Part shown: positions 15,724 through 24,435 of the stretch, one piece after another
Layout of the letters: every line of letters starts with the position of its first letter
Position numbering within the stretch: the stretch's first letter is position 1
NCBI GenBank assembly: GCA_000721375.1
Contig: JOGW01000003.1
Coordinates: 372,001-436,000, forward strand
Reading direction: 5' to 3'
Length of the DNA: 64,000 bases
From: Streptomyces sp. NRRL B-3428
GTDB taxonomy: Bacteria > Actinomycetota > Actinomycetes > Streptomycetales > Streptomycetaceae
Translations under genes and position numbers: made by a program
The notes under the pieces: generated by a model
Told to the model about the DNA's origin: nothing
What the model saw: the letters and a program-made list of their open reading frames with translations, nothing else
Databases searched by the model: none

Positions 15724-18700
15724 CTATGCGTCGGCGGCCGAGCCGTCCTGGGACCACCGGTCGGCGAAGTGCTCCATCTGACGGATCACCAGCTTGATCG
15801 CGTCCTCCGACTGCTCCGGCGGGTAGCCGTGGCGAGCCAGGAGGCGCTTGATGGTGGCCCGGAGCTTGGCGCGGACGGGTTCGCGGGCGATCCAGTCCTT
15901 CTTGAGATTTTTGCGGACCTGGACGACGAGGTCCCGGGCGATACCAGAGAGGATCTCGTCGCCCATGAGGTCGCGAGCGCTGCCGAGGTCGGCGACCGCG
16001 TCGTAGAAGGCGAGTTCGTCATCACCCAGCGGCGGGGTGAACTTCTCGCCACGCCGGGCGTCCTCGGCGACTGTCCTGGCCAGTTCCACCAGCTGGGCGA
16101 TGATCTCGGCGCTGGTGAGCTGCTGCCGCATGTAGCGGGCCATCAGATCCTGGAGGCGTTCCGAGAACGCGGTCTGGCGGACGATGTTGTGCCGGGTCTG
16201 CTCTCGCATCTTCTGCTCGACGAGGCGGCGCAGGGCTTCGGTGGCCAGGTGCGGGGTTTCGCTGTTCTGCAGGCGGCCGACGAGTGCGTCGTTGAGGTGG
16301 GTGAGGTCGGCCTTGTCCAGTCCGGCCTCGGAGAAGAGGTCGGTGACGCCGCCGGTCTCCACGACGGCTGAGGTGAGCTGCGAGAGGTAGAGGGCGACGT
16401 CGCGGGCGACAGGCAGACCCTGGGCCTCACGGTCCATGGCGTCGAGTTTCGCCATGTACGTACGGACCTCGACGAGGAACTGGATGTCGCGCTTCCAGTA
16501 CGGCTGGTCAGTGAACCGGGAGGAGATGTCGGCGGAGGAACCGGCCAGGGCGAAGAAGCGTTCCAGGCGGTAGCCGTGTTCGCGGAAGCGGCGGCTGAGG
16601 GTTTGGTTCGGGTCGTCGAGCTGGTCGGGGTTGTTGCCCGGGGTGGCGGGGCTTCGGAGGTACTCGGCAGTGGTGTAGGCCGCCTTGATGAATGCCTTCG
16701 GGTCGGGGCGGGAGAGGCGTTCGCGCCAGTTCCAGCCGAGGAGCATCTGATCGAGGATGTCGTACTCGTTGCGTAGTTCGTCCAGGGCGCGGTCGATGTC
16801 CTGGCCGAGGGTCTGGTCCGCTTGGTCGTCGGCAGAGTACTCAGCGATGGCCTTCTGGAGATTTTCGGTGAGCGGCGCGTAGCCGACGAGGAGGCCGTCC
16901 TCCTTCTTGCGGAAGCGGCGGTTGACGCGGGCGAGGGCCTGCATCAGGCCGGCGCCGCGCAGCGGCCGGTCCAGGTACATGGTGTGGATGGCCGGCGCGT
17001 CGAAGCCGGTCAGGAGCATGTTGTTGACGATGAGGAGCTGGAGTTCGTCCTCGGGGTCCTTGGCACGGTTGATGACGGCCTTGCGCTGGGAGTCGCGCAG
17101 GGCGTGGGCGCGTAGCTCCTTGTTGTCCTTGCGGGAGTCCGAGGAGTAGACGATCTTCATGGCGCCGGTGGTGGGGTCGTCCGTGTGCCAGTCGGGGCGC
17201 AGTCCACGCAGGGCGTCGTAGACGAGGACGCAGATCTCGCGGGTGGCGCAGACGAGCATCGCCTTGCCGGGGGCTCCGCCGGGTGCGTCGTCGGCGTCCG
17301 CGACGAACGGCAGCATCGCTGCACGGCGCGCTTCCCAGTGTTCGACCAAGTCCTGGGTCAGGTCGCGTATCCGGGCGGGGGCGCCGTACATGGCGTTCAT
17401 GGTGGCGACGGCCTGCTCAACGCGGGTGCGCTCGGTGTCGTCCAGGCCGTCGGTGATGCGGTCGGCCTCGGTGTCGATGGTAGTGGGGTCGACGTCGTGG
17501 TCGAGGACGAGCTGGACGACGCGGCTCTCGTGGTAGACCTTCACGGTCGCGCCGTCGTCGGCAGCCCGCTTGAGGTCGTAGGTGTCGATGTAGTCGCCGA
17601 AGACCTCGCGGGTGTTGCGGTCGGCCTCGGAGATCGGGGTGCCGGTGAAGGCGAGGAGCGTGGCGTGCGGGAGCGCGTCGCGCAGGTGGCGGGCGTAGCC
17701 GTCGAGGTGGTCGTAGTGGCTACGGTGGGCCTCATCGACCACGACGACGATGTTGCGCCGCTCGGAGAGGAGCGGGTGGTCGGTCCCGGATTCCTTCTCC
17801 AGCTTGGTGCGGCCGAACTTCTGCAGAGTGGTGAAGAGGATGCCGCCGGTGCGCTTGGCGGCGAGTTCTTCGCGGAGTTCGGCGCGGTTGAGGAACTGGT
17901 GGGGCTGTTCCGGGAGGACCTCGCTCTCCGTGAACGTGTCGAAGAGCTGGTCGTCGAGGTCGGTGCGGTCGGTGACGACCACGACGGTGGGGTTGTGCAA
18001 GGCGGGGTCGCGCATGACGAGGTTGGTGGTCAGCACCATCTCCTCGGACTTGCCCGAGCCCTGGGTGTGCCAGACCACACCGGCCTTGCCGTCAGTCGCG
18101 GCGGCGCGGCGTACAGCGTCGGCGGCACGGGTGACCGCGAAGTACTGGTGCGGCTTCGCGATGCGCTTCATCCGCTTGGCCGGCACGAAGTTGATGAAGG
18201 ACCGGACGAGGGAGAGGAAGCGCGGCTGGGTGAACAGGCCGTGCAGGGCGAGGTCTTGGCCGGTCGGGATGTCGTCGCCGTCCGCGCCCGCGATGGCACT
18301 GAAGTCACCCAGGGCGTCCACGCGGGCACCGAACTCGTCTGTGTTCCACGGGGCGAAGTGCTCGTACGGGGTGAAGGGGGTGCCGTACTTGGCGGTTATC
18401 CCGTCGGAGAGCAGCACGACCGCGTTGTAGCGGAAGGCGGTCGGGAACTCCTCGACGTAGTGCCGGATCTGGGTGTGCGCGGCGGCAAGGGTGGCGTTCG
18501 GGTCGCCCGCCCGCTTGAGCTCGATGACGGCAAGCGGGAGTCCGTTGACGTACAGAACGAGGTCGAAGCGGCGGTTGCGCTCGCCGTTGATCACGGTCAC
18601 CTGGCGGACGGCACGGTACGTGTTCGCGTCCGCGTTCTCCAGGTCGACGATCCGGACAGTCGGTGTGTGCTCGGCGCCGAGTGCGTCGGTGTACGTGACG

Positions 18701-19047
18701 GAGTGGACGCCGTCGGTCAGGTAGCCGTGCGCGGTCCGGTTCTCCTCGTACGTGTCCTGGGAGGTCGGGGTCGCGGCGGTTGCGAGGGCCTCACGGACGG
18801 CGTCCGGGGGGAGCGCGGGGTTGAGCCTCTCGATCGCCTCCCGGAGGTCGGAGTAGAGGATCAGGTCGTCCCAGGAACGGCGGTGACCGGAGCCAGGAGC
18901 AAGCTCATTGCCCTCGGCCTTCGGCCAGTCGAGCTCCACGAGCTCTTCGAAGGCGCAGAGCTCCCAGTCGATTTCGAGGGGGCGGAAGTTGTCTGGGGTG
19001 GGGGTGTCGGGGGTGTCGCTGCCGGCGTTGTCGTTCCCGGTGGTCAT
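15724..19047 (-). CDS. hsdR: Type I restriction endonuclease subunit R (HsdR)
   Basis: 1107 aa, the normal length for HsdR. The N-terminal nuclease domain shows Asp162 and E176-L-K178 (PD-(D/E)xK). The SF2 translocase follows with Walker A T-Q-G-S-G-K-S at residues 328-334, a V-V-T-D-R-T-D-L-D-D motif, the V-V-D-E-A-H box and the L-A-F-T-G-T-P-I motif. A helicase C-domain has L-L-T-G-F-D-A-P, and a long helical C-terminal region probably docks on the methylase. All catalytic motifs look intact. It starts with an overlap on the hsdS stop and is the last gene of the hsdM-hsdS-hsdR operon. Together they cut DNA lacking the cognate N6-adenine methylation. Confidence 0.95.
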   Translation of the reverse strand: MTTGNDNAGSDTPDTPTPDNFRPLEIDWELCAFEELVELDWPKAEGNELAPGSGHRRSWDDLILYSDLREAIERLNPALPPDAVREALATAATPTSQDTYEENRTAHGYLTDGVHSVTYTDALGAEHTPTVRIVDLENADANTYRAVRQVTVINGERNRRFDLVLYVNGLPLAVIELKRAGDPNATLAAAHTQIRHYVEEFPTAFRYNAVVLLSDGITAKYGTPFTPYEHFAPWNTDEFGARVDALGDFSAIAGADGDDIPTGQDLALHGLFTQPRFLSLVRSFINFVPAKRMKRIAKPHQYFAVTRAADAVRRAAATDGKAGVVWHTQGSGKSEEMVLTTNLVMRDPALHNPTVVVVTDRTDLDDQLFDTFTESEVLPEQPHQFLNRAELREELAAKRTGGILFTTLQKFGRTKLEKESGTDHPLLSERRNIVVVVDEAHRSHYDHLDGYARHLRDALPHATLLAFTGTPISEADRNTREVFGDYIDTYDLKRAADDGATVKVYHESRVVQLVLDHDVDPTTIDTEADRITDGLDDTERTRVEQAVATMNAMYGAPARIRDLTQDLVEHWEARRAAMLPFVADADDAPGGAPGKAMLVCATREICVLVYDALRGLRPDWHTDDPTTGAMKIVYSSDSRKDNKELRAHALRDSQRKAVINRAKDPEDELQLLIVNNMLLTGFDAPAIHTMYLDRPLRGAGLMQALARVNRRFRKKEDGLLVGYAPLTENLQKAIAEYSADDQADQTLGQDIDRALDELRNEYDILDQMLLGWNWRERLSRPDPKAFIKAAYTTAEYLRSPATPGNNPDQLDDPNQTLSRRFREHGYRLERFFALAGSSADISSRFTDQPYWKRDIQFLVEVRTYMAKLDAMDREAQGLPVARDVALYLSQLTSAVVETGGVTDLFSEAGLDKADLTHLNDALVGRLQNSETPHLATEALRRLVEQKMREQTRHNIVRQTAFSERLQDLMARYMRQQLTSAEIIAQLVELARTVAEDARRGEKFTPPLGDDELAFYDAVADLGSARDLMGDEILSGIARDLVVQVRKNLKKDWIAREPVRAKLRATIKRLLARHGYPPEQSEDAIKLVIRQMEHFADRWSQDGSAADA

Positions 19048-20270
19048 ACGTGGTCCTCGACAATCTTCTCGGCGTCCTTGACGCGGATACGGCCGGACAT
19101 GAGTTGAGGAAGGAGGGTGTCGCGGAGAACAGCGAGAGTGCGGGACTCACTCTCCAGAGATTTCATGTGCGCAAAAGCGGCGGAGGCTTCCTTTCCGAAC
19201 GCCGCGAGCTGCTCGGCATCAGGGGCCATCACCGTGTAGTTCGAAGCATCTGCCGCACTGACCCGTTGACGCCCAGACGAGCCAACCATGTTCCGGATAG
19301 CGTGTTCACGGAACCGAGAGTCGCGAGCCAGAAAATAGCTCAGCTCGCTCGGGACTCCCGGAAGGGAACGCAGCACGATGAACTCGGTAGACCCGAGCCC
19401 GATCTCTCCGTCCTCCATGAAGTCGACGTAGCCGGTCTTACCGTTCTCCAAGCAAGGAGTGATACGCGCCATGAGCGTGTCACCATTCATGAAACGAGGG
19501 CCAGATTTTGGCTCACGCCGAGCCCAAGACGGAATTCCAGCGCGATTCGTCTGAAGCGCCGCCATGTCCACATATACCGGCTCAGCAGCGACAGGCTTGC
19601 CGAGCTTCGGACCGAAAGTGATGAGATCCGTAATCAGGATCACCGAGTCACCGTCCGGATCGTCACCAAGACCTAGCTCAACGAACCGGCACTGGAGCAG
19701 CTGCTCGTAGGTGGCCGCAATGCGCTCATTGACGGCGATCTTGCCGTCCAGCGCCCCAAGCAACTGGCCAACTGCCCTCTGCTCAGAGATGGCCGGTACG
19801 CCGATCAGCATCTTGTCGACTTTGGTGATGTAGATATGCTTGATTGTCGATCCATCCGCATCCCCTTCCATCTTCCGCTGGTAGTACGGAGCTTGGAGCA
19901 GGTACGCCAGGAAATTCGATTCGATCAACTCGTTTGGCTGCAAAAGGGCGACGGACTGATTGATGCAAACTTGCTCTCGATCACATACTGCCACCCTCCC
20001 AATGCTTCCATCCTTCGTGAGAAGCACATCCCCAACCCGAGGGCGACTCTTGTCAGTGATCTTTGAAGCGTACGCTTCCTCCGACGTATGGCGGGCGCTC
20101 GCAAAGTCAATCCTCCCTCCACGAACGTCTTTCGCAGTGACCAGGTACGGTCCTTCGGTAGTGATCGGCATCGGGTTTGTAAATCCGTACGTGACTCGAC
20201 TTGTGAAATTTCCCAAAGGCGCCACATTCCACCCCGAGGGAATAGTCCCCCAATCTGAAATTTCAGACAT
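19044..20270 (-). CDS. hsdS: Type I restriction specificity subunit (HsdS)
   Basis: 408 aa with two target-recognition domains (about residues 1-155 and 200-370), each followed by a conserved helix: E-Q-R-A-V-G-Q-L-L-G-A-L-D-G-K-I near residue 175 and L-R-D-T-L-L-P-Q-L-M-S-G near the end. The first domain opens with W-G-T-I-P-S-G-W, the standard HsdS entry. It begins one base inside the hsdM stop (TAATG) and overlaps hsdR at its end. Each recognition domain would read one half of a bipartite target. Its start is placed by that overlap. Confidence 0.92.
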   Translation of the reverse strand: MSEISDWGTIPSGWNVAPLGNFTSRVTYGFTNPMPITTEGPYLVTAKDVRGGRIDFASARHTSEEAYASKITDKSRPRVGDVLLTKDGSIGRVAVCDREQVCINQSVALLQPNELIESNFLAYLLQAPYYQRKMEGDADGSTIKHIYITKVDKMLIGVPAISEQRAVGQLLGALDGKIAVNERIAATYEQLLQCRFVELGLGDDPDGDSVILITDLITFGPKLGKPVAAEPVYVDMAALQTNRAGIPSWARREPKSGPRFMNGDTLMARITPCLENGKTGYVDFMEDGEIGLGSTEFIVLRSLPGVPSELSYFLARDSRFREHAIRNMVGSSGRQRVSAADASNYTVMAPDAEQLAAFGKEASAAFAHMKSLESESRTLAVLRDTLLPQLMSGRIRVKDAEKIVEDHV

Positions 20271-21898
20271 TAGACCCTCCTCAACTGCTCGCGCACCGTC
20301 TTCGCTAGCTCGTCCGACTTGTCGAAGAGCTCGTACAACTCGCTGGTCAGCCGCACGATCTTCTCCGCGACAGCCTCCGCGTCCTCTTCCTCCGCCTCGG
20401 CCGCTCCGACATACCGCCCCGGCGTCAGCGCATAGCCGTGCTTCTGAACCGTCTTCAGGTCCGCGCTCGCGCAGAACCCCGGCACGTCCGCGTACGACTC
20501 CCCCTCATCCTTCGCACTCGCCGTCCCCCGCCACGCGTGGAACGTCCCCGCGATCTTCGCGAGATCGGCTTCCGTCAGCACCCGCTCAGTGCGGTCGACC
20601 ATCTCGCCCATGTCCCGGGCATCGATGAACAGAATCTCGCCTCGACGATCCGAAGCCGCAACCTTCTGTCCCTTCACGCCCGCTGGCGACTTGTCCTTCG
20701 CCAGGAACCACAAACAAGCTGGAATCGCCGTCGTCCGGAACAACTGCGCCGGCAGCGCGACCATGCACGCCACCATGTCCCCGTCCACCAACGCCTGCCG
20801 GATCTCGCCCTCGCCGCTCTGCTGGCTGCTCATCGAGCCGTTGGCGAGGACGACACCCGCCGTCCCCCGCTCCCCCAGCTTGCTGATCATGTGCTGGAGC
20901 CAGGCGTAGTTGGCGTTGGACTTCGGCGGGACGCCGTACTTCCACCGCGCGTCCGACTCGTTGCGCGCCCAGTCCTTGATGTTGAAGGGCGGGTTGGCCA
21001 TGACGTAGTCGGCCTTGAGGTCCGGGTGTTTGTCATCAGCGAAGGTGTCGCCCCAGCGGGCGGCGAGATTGCCGTCGATGCCGTGGATGGCGAGGTTCAT
21101 CTTGGCCAGGCGCCAGGTGCGTTCGTTGAGTTCCTGGCCGTAAACGGAGATATCGGCCTTGTGGCTCCGCCCCCGGTGAGCCTCGATGAACTTGGCGGCC
21201 TGGACGAACATACCTCCCGAGCCGCAGGCCGGGTCGTACACGCGGCCCTCGTACGGCTCGAGGACCTCCACCAGCAGACGGACGACGCTGCTCGGGGTGT
21301 AGAACTCGCCGCCCCGCTTTCCTTCGGCACGGGCGAAGTTGCCGAGGAAGTACTCGTAGACCTCACCGAGGACATCCTGGGCAGGCTTGTCGTCGCTGCC
21401 GCCGAAGCGGGCGTCGGTGATGAGGTCGACGAGTTCGGCCAGGCGCTTCTTGTCGACGTTGTCCTTGTTGAAGATCTTGGGGAGGACGCCGGTCAGTGAA
21501 GGGTTGGCCTTCATGATGGCGTCCATCGCCTGGTCGAGGACCTCGCCGACGTTGCCGGTCTTGGCGTTGGCGGAGATTGAGGTCCAGCGGGCGTTCTCGG
21601 GGACCCAGAAGACGTGATGCCCGGTGTACTCGTCCTGGTCCTCCAGGAACTCCTCCAGACGGTCTTCCGCGATGCCCTCCTCCGCGAGCTCCTTGGCGAG
21701 CTGCTCGCGGCGCTCGGCGAAGGCGTCGGAGACGTACTTGAGGAAGATCAGTCCGAGGACGAATTCCTTGTACTGGTTGGCGTCCATGGAGCCGCGCAGC
21801 TTGTCGGCGGCCTTCCAGAGGATGGCCTGGATCTCCTTGGGCGTGGAGGCGGTGAACAGCTCCGCCTGGTCGGCGGGCTTCTTCTTCCGGGGAGGCAT
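20270..21898 (-). CDS. hsdM: Type I DNA methylase subunit (HsdM)
   Basis: 542 aa, typical of HsdM. An N-terminal helical domain ([18 protein letters not shown]) precedes the AdoMet motif [10 protein letters not shown] and the catalytic [19 protein letters not shown] precedes motif I as in all HsdM. The start at 21898 (M-P-P-R-K-K-K) is preferred because AAGGAG lies 11 bases upstream; an in-frame ATG at 21919 lacks one. It lies 36 bases after the pseudo-methylase fusion and is probably co-transcribed with it. With HsdS it methylates the host target adenine. Confidence 0.94.
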   Translation of the reverse strand: MPPRKKKPADQAELFTASTPKEIQAILWKAADKLRGSMDANQYKEFVLGLIFLKYVSDAFAERREQLAKELAEEGIAEDRLEEFLEDQDEYTGHHVFWVPENARWTSISANAKTGNVGEVLDQAMDAIMKANPSLTGVLPKIFNKDNVDKKRLAELVDLITDARFGGSDDKPAQDVLGEVYEYFLGNFARAEGKRGGEFYTPSSVVRLLVEVLEPYEGRVYDPACGSGGMFVQAAKFIEAHRGRSHKADISVYGQELNERTWRLAKMNLAIHGIDGNLAARWGDTFADDKHPDLKADYVMANPPFNIKDWARNESDARWKYGVPPKSNANYAWLQHMISKLGERGTAGVVLANGSMSSQQSGEGEIRQALVDGDMVACMVALPAQLFRTTAIPACLWFLAKDKSPAGVKGQKVAASDRRGEILFIDARDMGEMVDRTERVLTEADLAKIAGTFHAWRGTASAKDEGESYADVPGFCASADLKTVQKHGYALTPGRYVGAAEAEEEDAEAVAEKIVRLTSELYELFDKSDELAKTVREQLRRV

Positions 21899-21934
21899 GG
21901 GCGCTCGGGTCTCCTTCAAGAGTCGGACGAGAGA

Positions 21935-24082
21935 TCAGACGAGAGGGGGTTCGGTGAGAGTCAGCGTGCCGTCGACGAGGCCGGCGGCGGTCAGGGAAGT
22001 CAGGTCGTCGAGGGCCGCCGCGTGCTGGCGCAGCAGGGCCGTACGGCGGGCGATGTCGGCCAGGAGCGCGTCGTACCGCTCGGCCTCGTCGCCGGGGAGG
22101 TCGGGGATGAGGAGGTCCTCTATGCGACGGGCGGAGCGGACCGCGCCACTCACCCGCCGGTGTTCGGCCGCCGCCGAGCGCAGGAGCGCTGCCAGGACAC
22201 GGGGCCGTACGGGATGCTCAGCGTCGGCTCGTACGCGCAGGACGCGGGCGGGGAAGGCGACCACGGACAGGCCCTCGTCGTCGACGTACGCGCCGAAGCT
22301 CGGGGTGGCGGTGACGACGATGTCGCCTGGTTCGGTGAAGTAGGCGTGCTCGTAAGCGGTGAGGAGCACGGCGCGGTCGATGCGGTGGTTGCCGACCGGT
22401 GCGGTGCCGGTGATCTCGGCCGGGGTGAGGACGGTGTAGTGGCCTGCGCCGCCGGTGGTGAGGTGTTCGTCGCCGATGCGGTGGCCGGGCAGGCGGCGCA
22501 GGCGACGGTCCTTGAGTAGGCGGGCCACGGTGGTGCGGCGGACCGGCCGGTCATCGGGGCGCAGGACGGCGTTGCTGCGGATCGTGGGTGCGTGGTCGAG
22601 TGCGCTGCGGGTGGCGTCGATCAGCTGCTGGAGGCGGAGTTCGGTCTCGGAGATGCGGGCCGGGCGTTCGACGACGGTGCGGGTGTAGCGGTCGGCGTGC
22701 GGGCGGTGCTGCGGGGTGAACGCGGCACCGGGTGCGCTGGTCAGCGCGGTGGCCCGGACGACGGCGGCGTTGCGCGGTTCGTGGCGGCTGTCCGCCCGCC
22801 AGCCGGCCTCACGGAAGATGTCGATGTCCTCGGCCAGCGCGTCCAGGGCCTGCGCGGTAAGGGTGCGTGAGGAGAGGTCGGCGAGGAGGATCTGGCCGGT
22901 GCGCTGTGCTTCGGGGGTGCGGTGCAGGACCCAGACCGCGGTGCGGTGGGCCGGGCGGAAAGGGAGCACGCCTTCGGGGAGGCTGATCGCGGCCTTTAGG
23001 AGGTGCTGTTCCAGGAAGCCCCGGCGCAGGCGGTCTGCTTCCCCGCGTGCGGGCAGGGGGCGGACGAGCGCATCGGCGGGGCCCAGGACGATGGCCGTGC
23101 AGTCCTCGGCGAGGAGGTCGGTGAGGTCCTGCAGGTTCTGCAGGACGGCGAGCGAGCTGCGGGTCTCGGCCGCCTCGTAGGGGAGGGCACAGACGACGAC
23201 GTGCGGGTCTCCCCAGTCATCCGTGGCCAGCTCCTCGCCGTCCACGAGGTCCATCTCGTACTCCTGGACGCCTTGGGCCATGAGGCGACGGCGGGCGAGC
23301 CGGACCAGGTCCGGCATCGGGTCCGCGGAGAGGAAGAAAGGCGTGTCCTCGGCGTCGGACACGGCTTCGCGCAGGGCGACCAGGAGATCTCCGCTCCTGG
23401 GGTACAGGACGGCGGCCGTCGCCCCTTGCTCGCGCTCGTTCAGACGTGCGATGCCGGACAGGTGGGCCATCGCCCGACTCACCAGCGGAATCGGTTCGTC
23501 GGCGGCGAGGTCGTCGCAGCCCAGGCGGCGGCGCGCGTCCATGACCCGTTCGAGCGCGTCGGCCGGGGTGTAGGCGGCCTCGGTGAGGTGGTCGGCGAGT
23601 ACGGCGAGCAGGGGACCCTGACGTTCGGCGTCCGGCAGGTCGCGCAGTTCTTTGTAGAGGTAGGTGTCCTCGAAGTCGGTCTCCGAGGCGCGCTCCAGGA
23701 TCGTGCGCCACGGCAGCTCGGAGAGCGGTTCGTCGAGGAGCTGGCGCAGGCAGAGCAGCGCGGTCACTGTGTCGACCAGCGTGCGGGCGGGGATCGCGCG
23801 CCGCCAGGCGGACAGGGTGTGCAGCACCAGCTCCGCCCGGATCTGGTCGGCATCAGCGTTGCCGCGGCCGGTGGACAGAAGCCATTCGGCGACTTCGCCG
23901 CCATCGAAGAGCGGGCTGACTCCCTCGTATGCGACGGGCTCGGGGAAGTCTGCGTGCCGGCGCGCCCAGGTCGTGACGACGGGCCGTTGCACCTGGGCCA
24001 AAGCCCCGATTTCGGCGTAACTGATCCGCCAGGAGGTCTCCTCCGGCAGGATGGGAACGGCTGCTTCACGCGTGCTGGCCAT
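21935..24082 (-). CDS. Pseudo-methylase fused to an HsdS-like recognition domain
   Basis: 715 aa. Residues about 15-75 form a helix-turn-helix (S-Y-A-E-I-G-A-L-A-Q-V-Q-R-P-V-V-T-T-W), as in a set of actinobacterial N-6 DNA methylases. The central part has the methylase shape, but its key motifs are decayed: the AdoMet loop reads Y-P-R-S230-G-D-L-L instead of D-P-A-A-G-S-G-D-L-L, and the N-P-P-Y site reads A299-L-P-Y302. Residues about 480-715 resemble half an HsdS, with a recognition domain and a final coiled coil after D-L-L-I-P-D-L-P. It probably binds DNA without methylating. Start 24082 has a GAAGGGAG site. It precedes the working hsdM in the same operon. Confidence 0.65.
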   Translation of the reverse strand: MASTREAAVPILPEETSWRISYAEIGALAQVQRPVVTTWARRHADFPEPVAYEGVSPLFDGGEVAEWLLSTGRGNADADQIRAELVLHTLSAWRRAIPARTLVDTVTALLCLRQLLDEPLSELPWRTILERASETDFEDTYLYKELRDLPDAERQGPLLAVLADHLTEAAYTPADALERVMDARRRLGCDDLAADEPIPLVSRAMAHLSGIARLNEREQGATAAVLYPRSGDLLVALREAVSDAEDTPFFLSADPMPDLVRLARRRLMAQGVQEYEMDLVDGEELATDDWGDPHVVVCALPYEAAETRSSLAVLQNLQDLTDLLAEDCTAIVLGPADALVRPLPARGEADRLRRGFLEQHLLKAAISLPEGVLPFRPAHRTAVWVLHRTPEAQRTGQILLADLSSRTLTAQALDALAEDIDIFREAGWRADSRHEPRNAAVVRATALTSAPGAAFTPQHRPHADRYTRTVVERPARISETELRLQQLIDATRSALDHAPTIRSNAVLRPDDRPVRRTTVARLLKDRRLRRLPGHRIGDEHLTTGGAGHYTVLTPAEITGTAPVGNHRIDRAVLLTAYEHAYFTEPGDIVVTATPSFGAYVDDEGLSVVAFPARVLRVRADAEHPVRPRVLAALLRSAAAEHRRVSGAVRSARRIEDLLIPDLPGDEAERYDALLADIARRTALLRQHAAALDDLTSLTAAGLVDGTLTLTEPPLV

Positions 24083-24435
24083 GGCGGTTCCGCTCCCTTC
24101 GTGACGACTGCCTCGTGCTCTCGGTCGAGAACGTTTCTCCCAGTGCACCTCACACGCTACAGCCGGTCGAGCTCCCAGCTTCGCCAGCGGTTGATAACCG
24201 GGGTTATCAGGTTCTCGAACAATTTCACCTCCAATCTTCTGGCACCTTCGTCACCATCACCCCGGCACCACCCGCCGGGACGCCGGCCCCATACGAGTCT
24301 GACCGCACCGGCGTCCTCATCGCCGCACCTCTGCTCCCTTGCCGAGCACTCACCCCTGTCCGCCTCGACACCACCCGTCCCGTAAGGCCGCTCGTGTTAC
24401 CGAACCGCACCGCAACCTCGCCCCAGGAGACCTCT
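24083..24435. promoter_or_regulatory. Divergent control region with an 18-base palindrome
   Basis: 353 gene-free bases between the pseudo-methylase/hsd operon (-) and the TIGR04141-like gene (+). A perfect 18-base palindrome, TGATAACCGGGGTTATCA, lies at 24192-24209. It is AT-rich compared with its surroundings and placed to serve both promoters. The helix-turn-helix of the adjacent pseudo-methylase makes autoregulation conceivable. Confidence 0.6.

Noticed and set aside
17185..19107. 640-aa open frame on the plus strand across hsdR
   Set aside because: Antisense of hsdR, whose nuclease and helicase motifs are all intact; the translation is Val/Gly/Glu repeats typical of complement frames.
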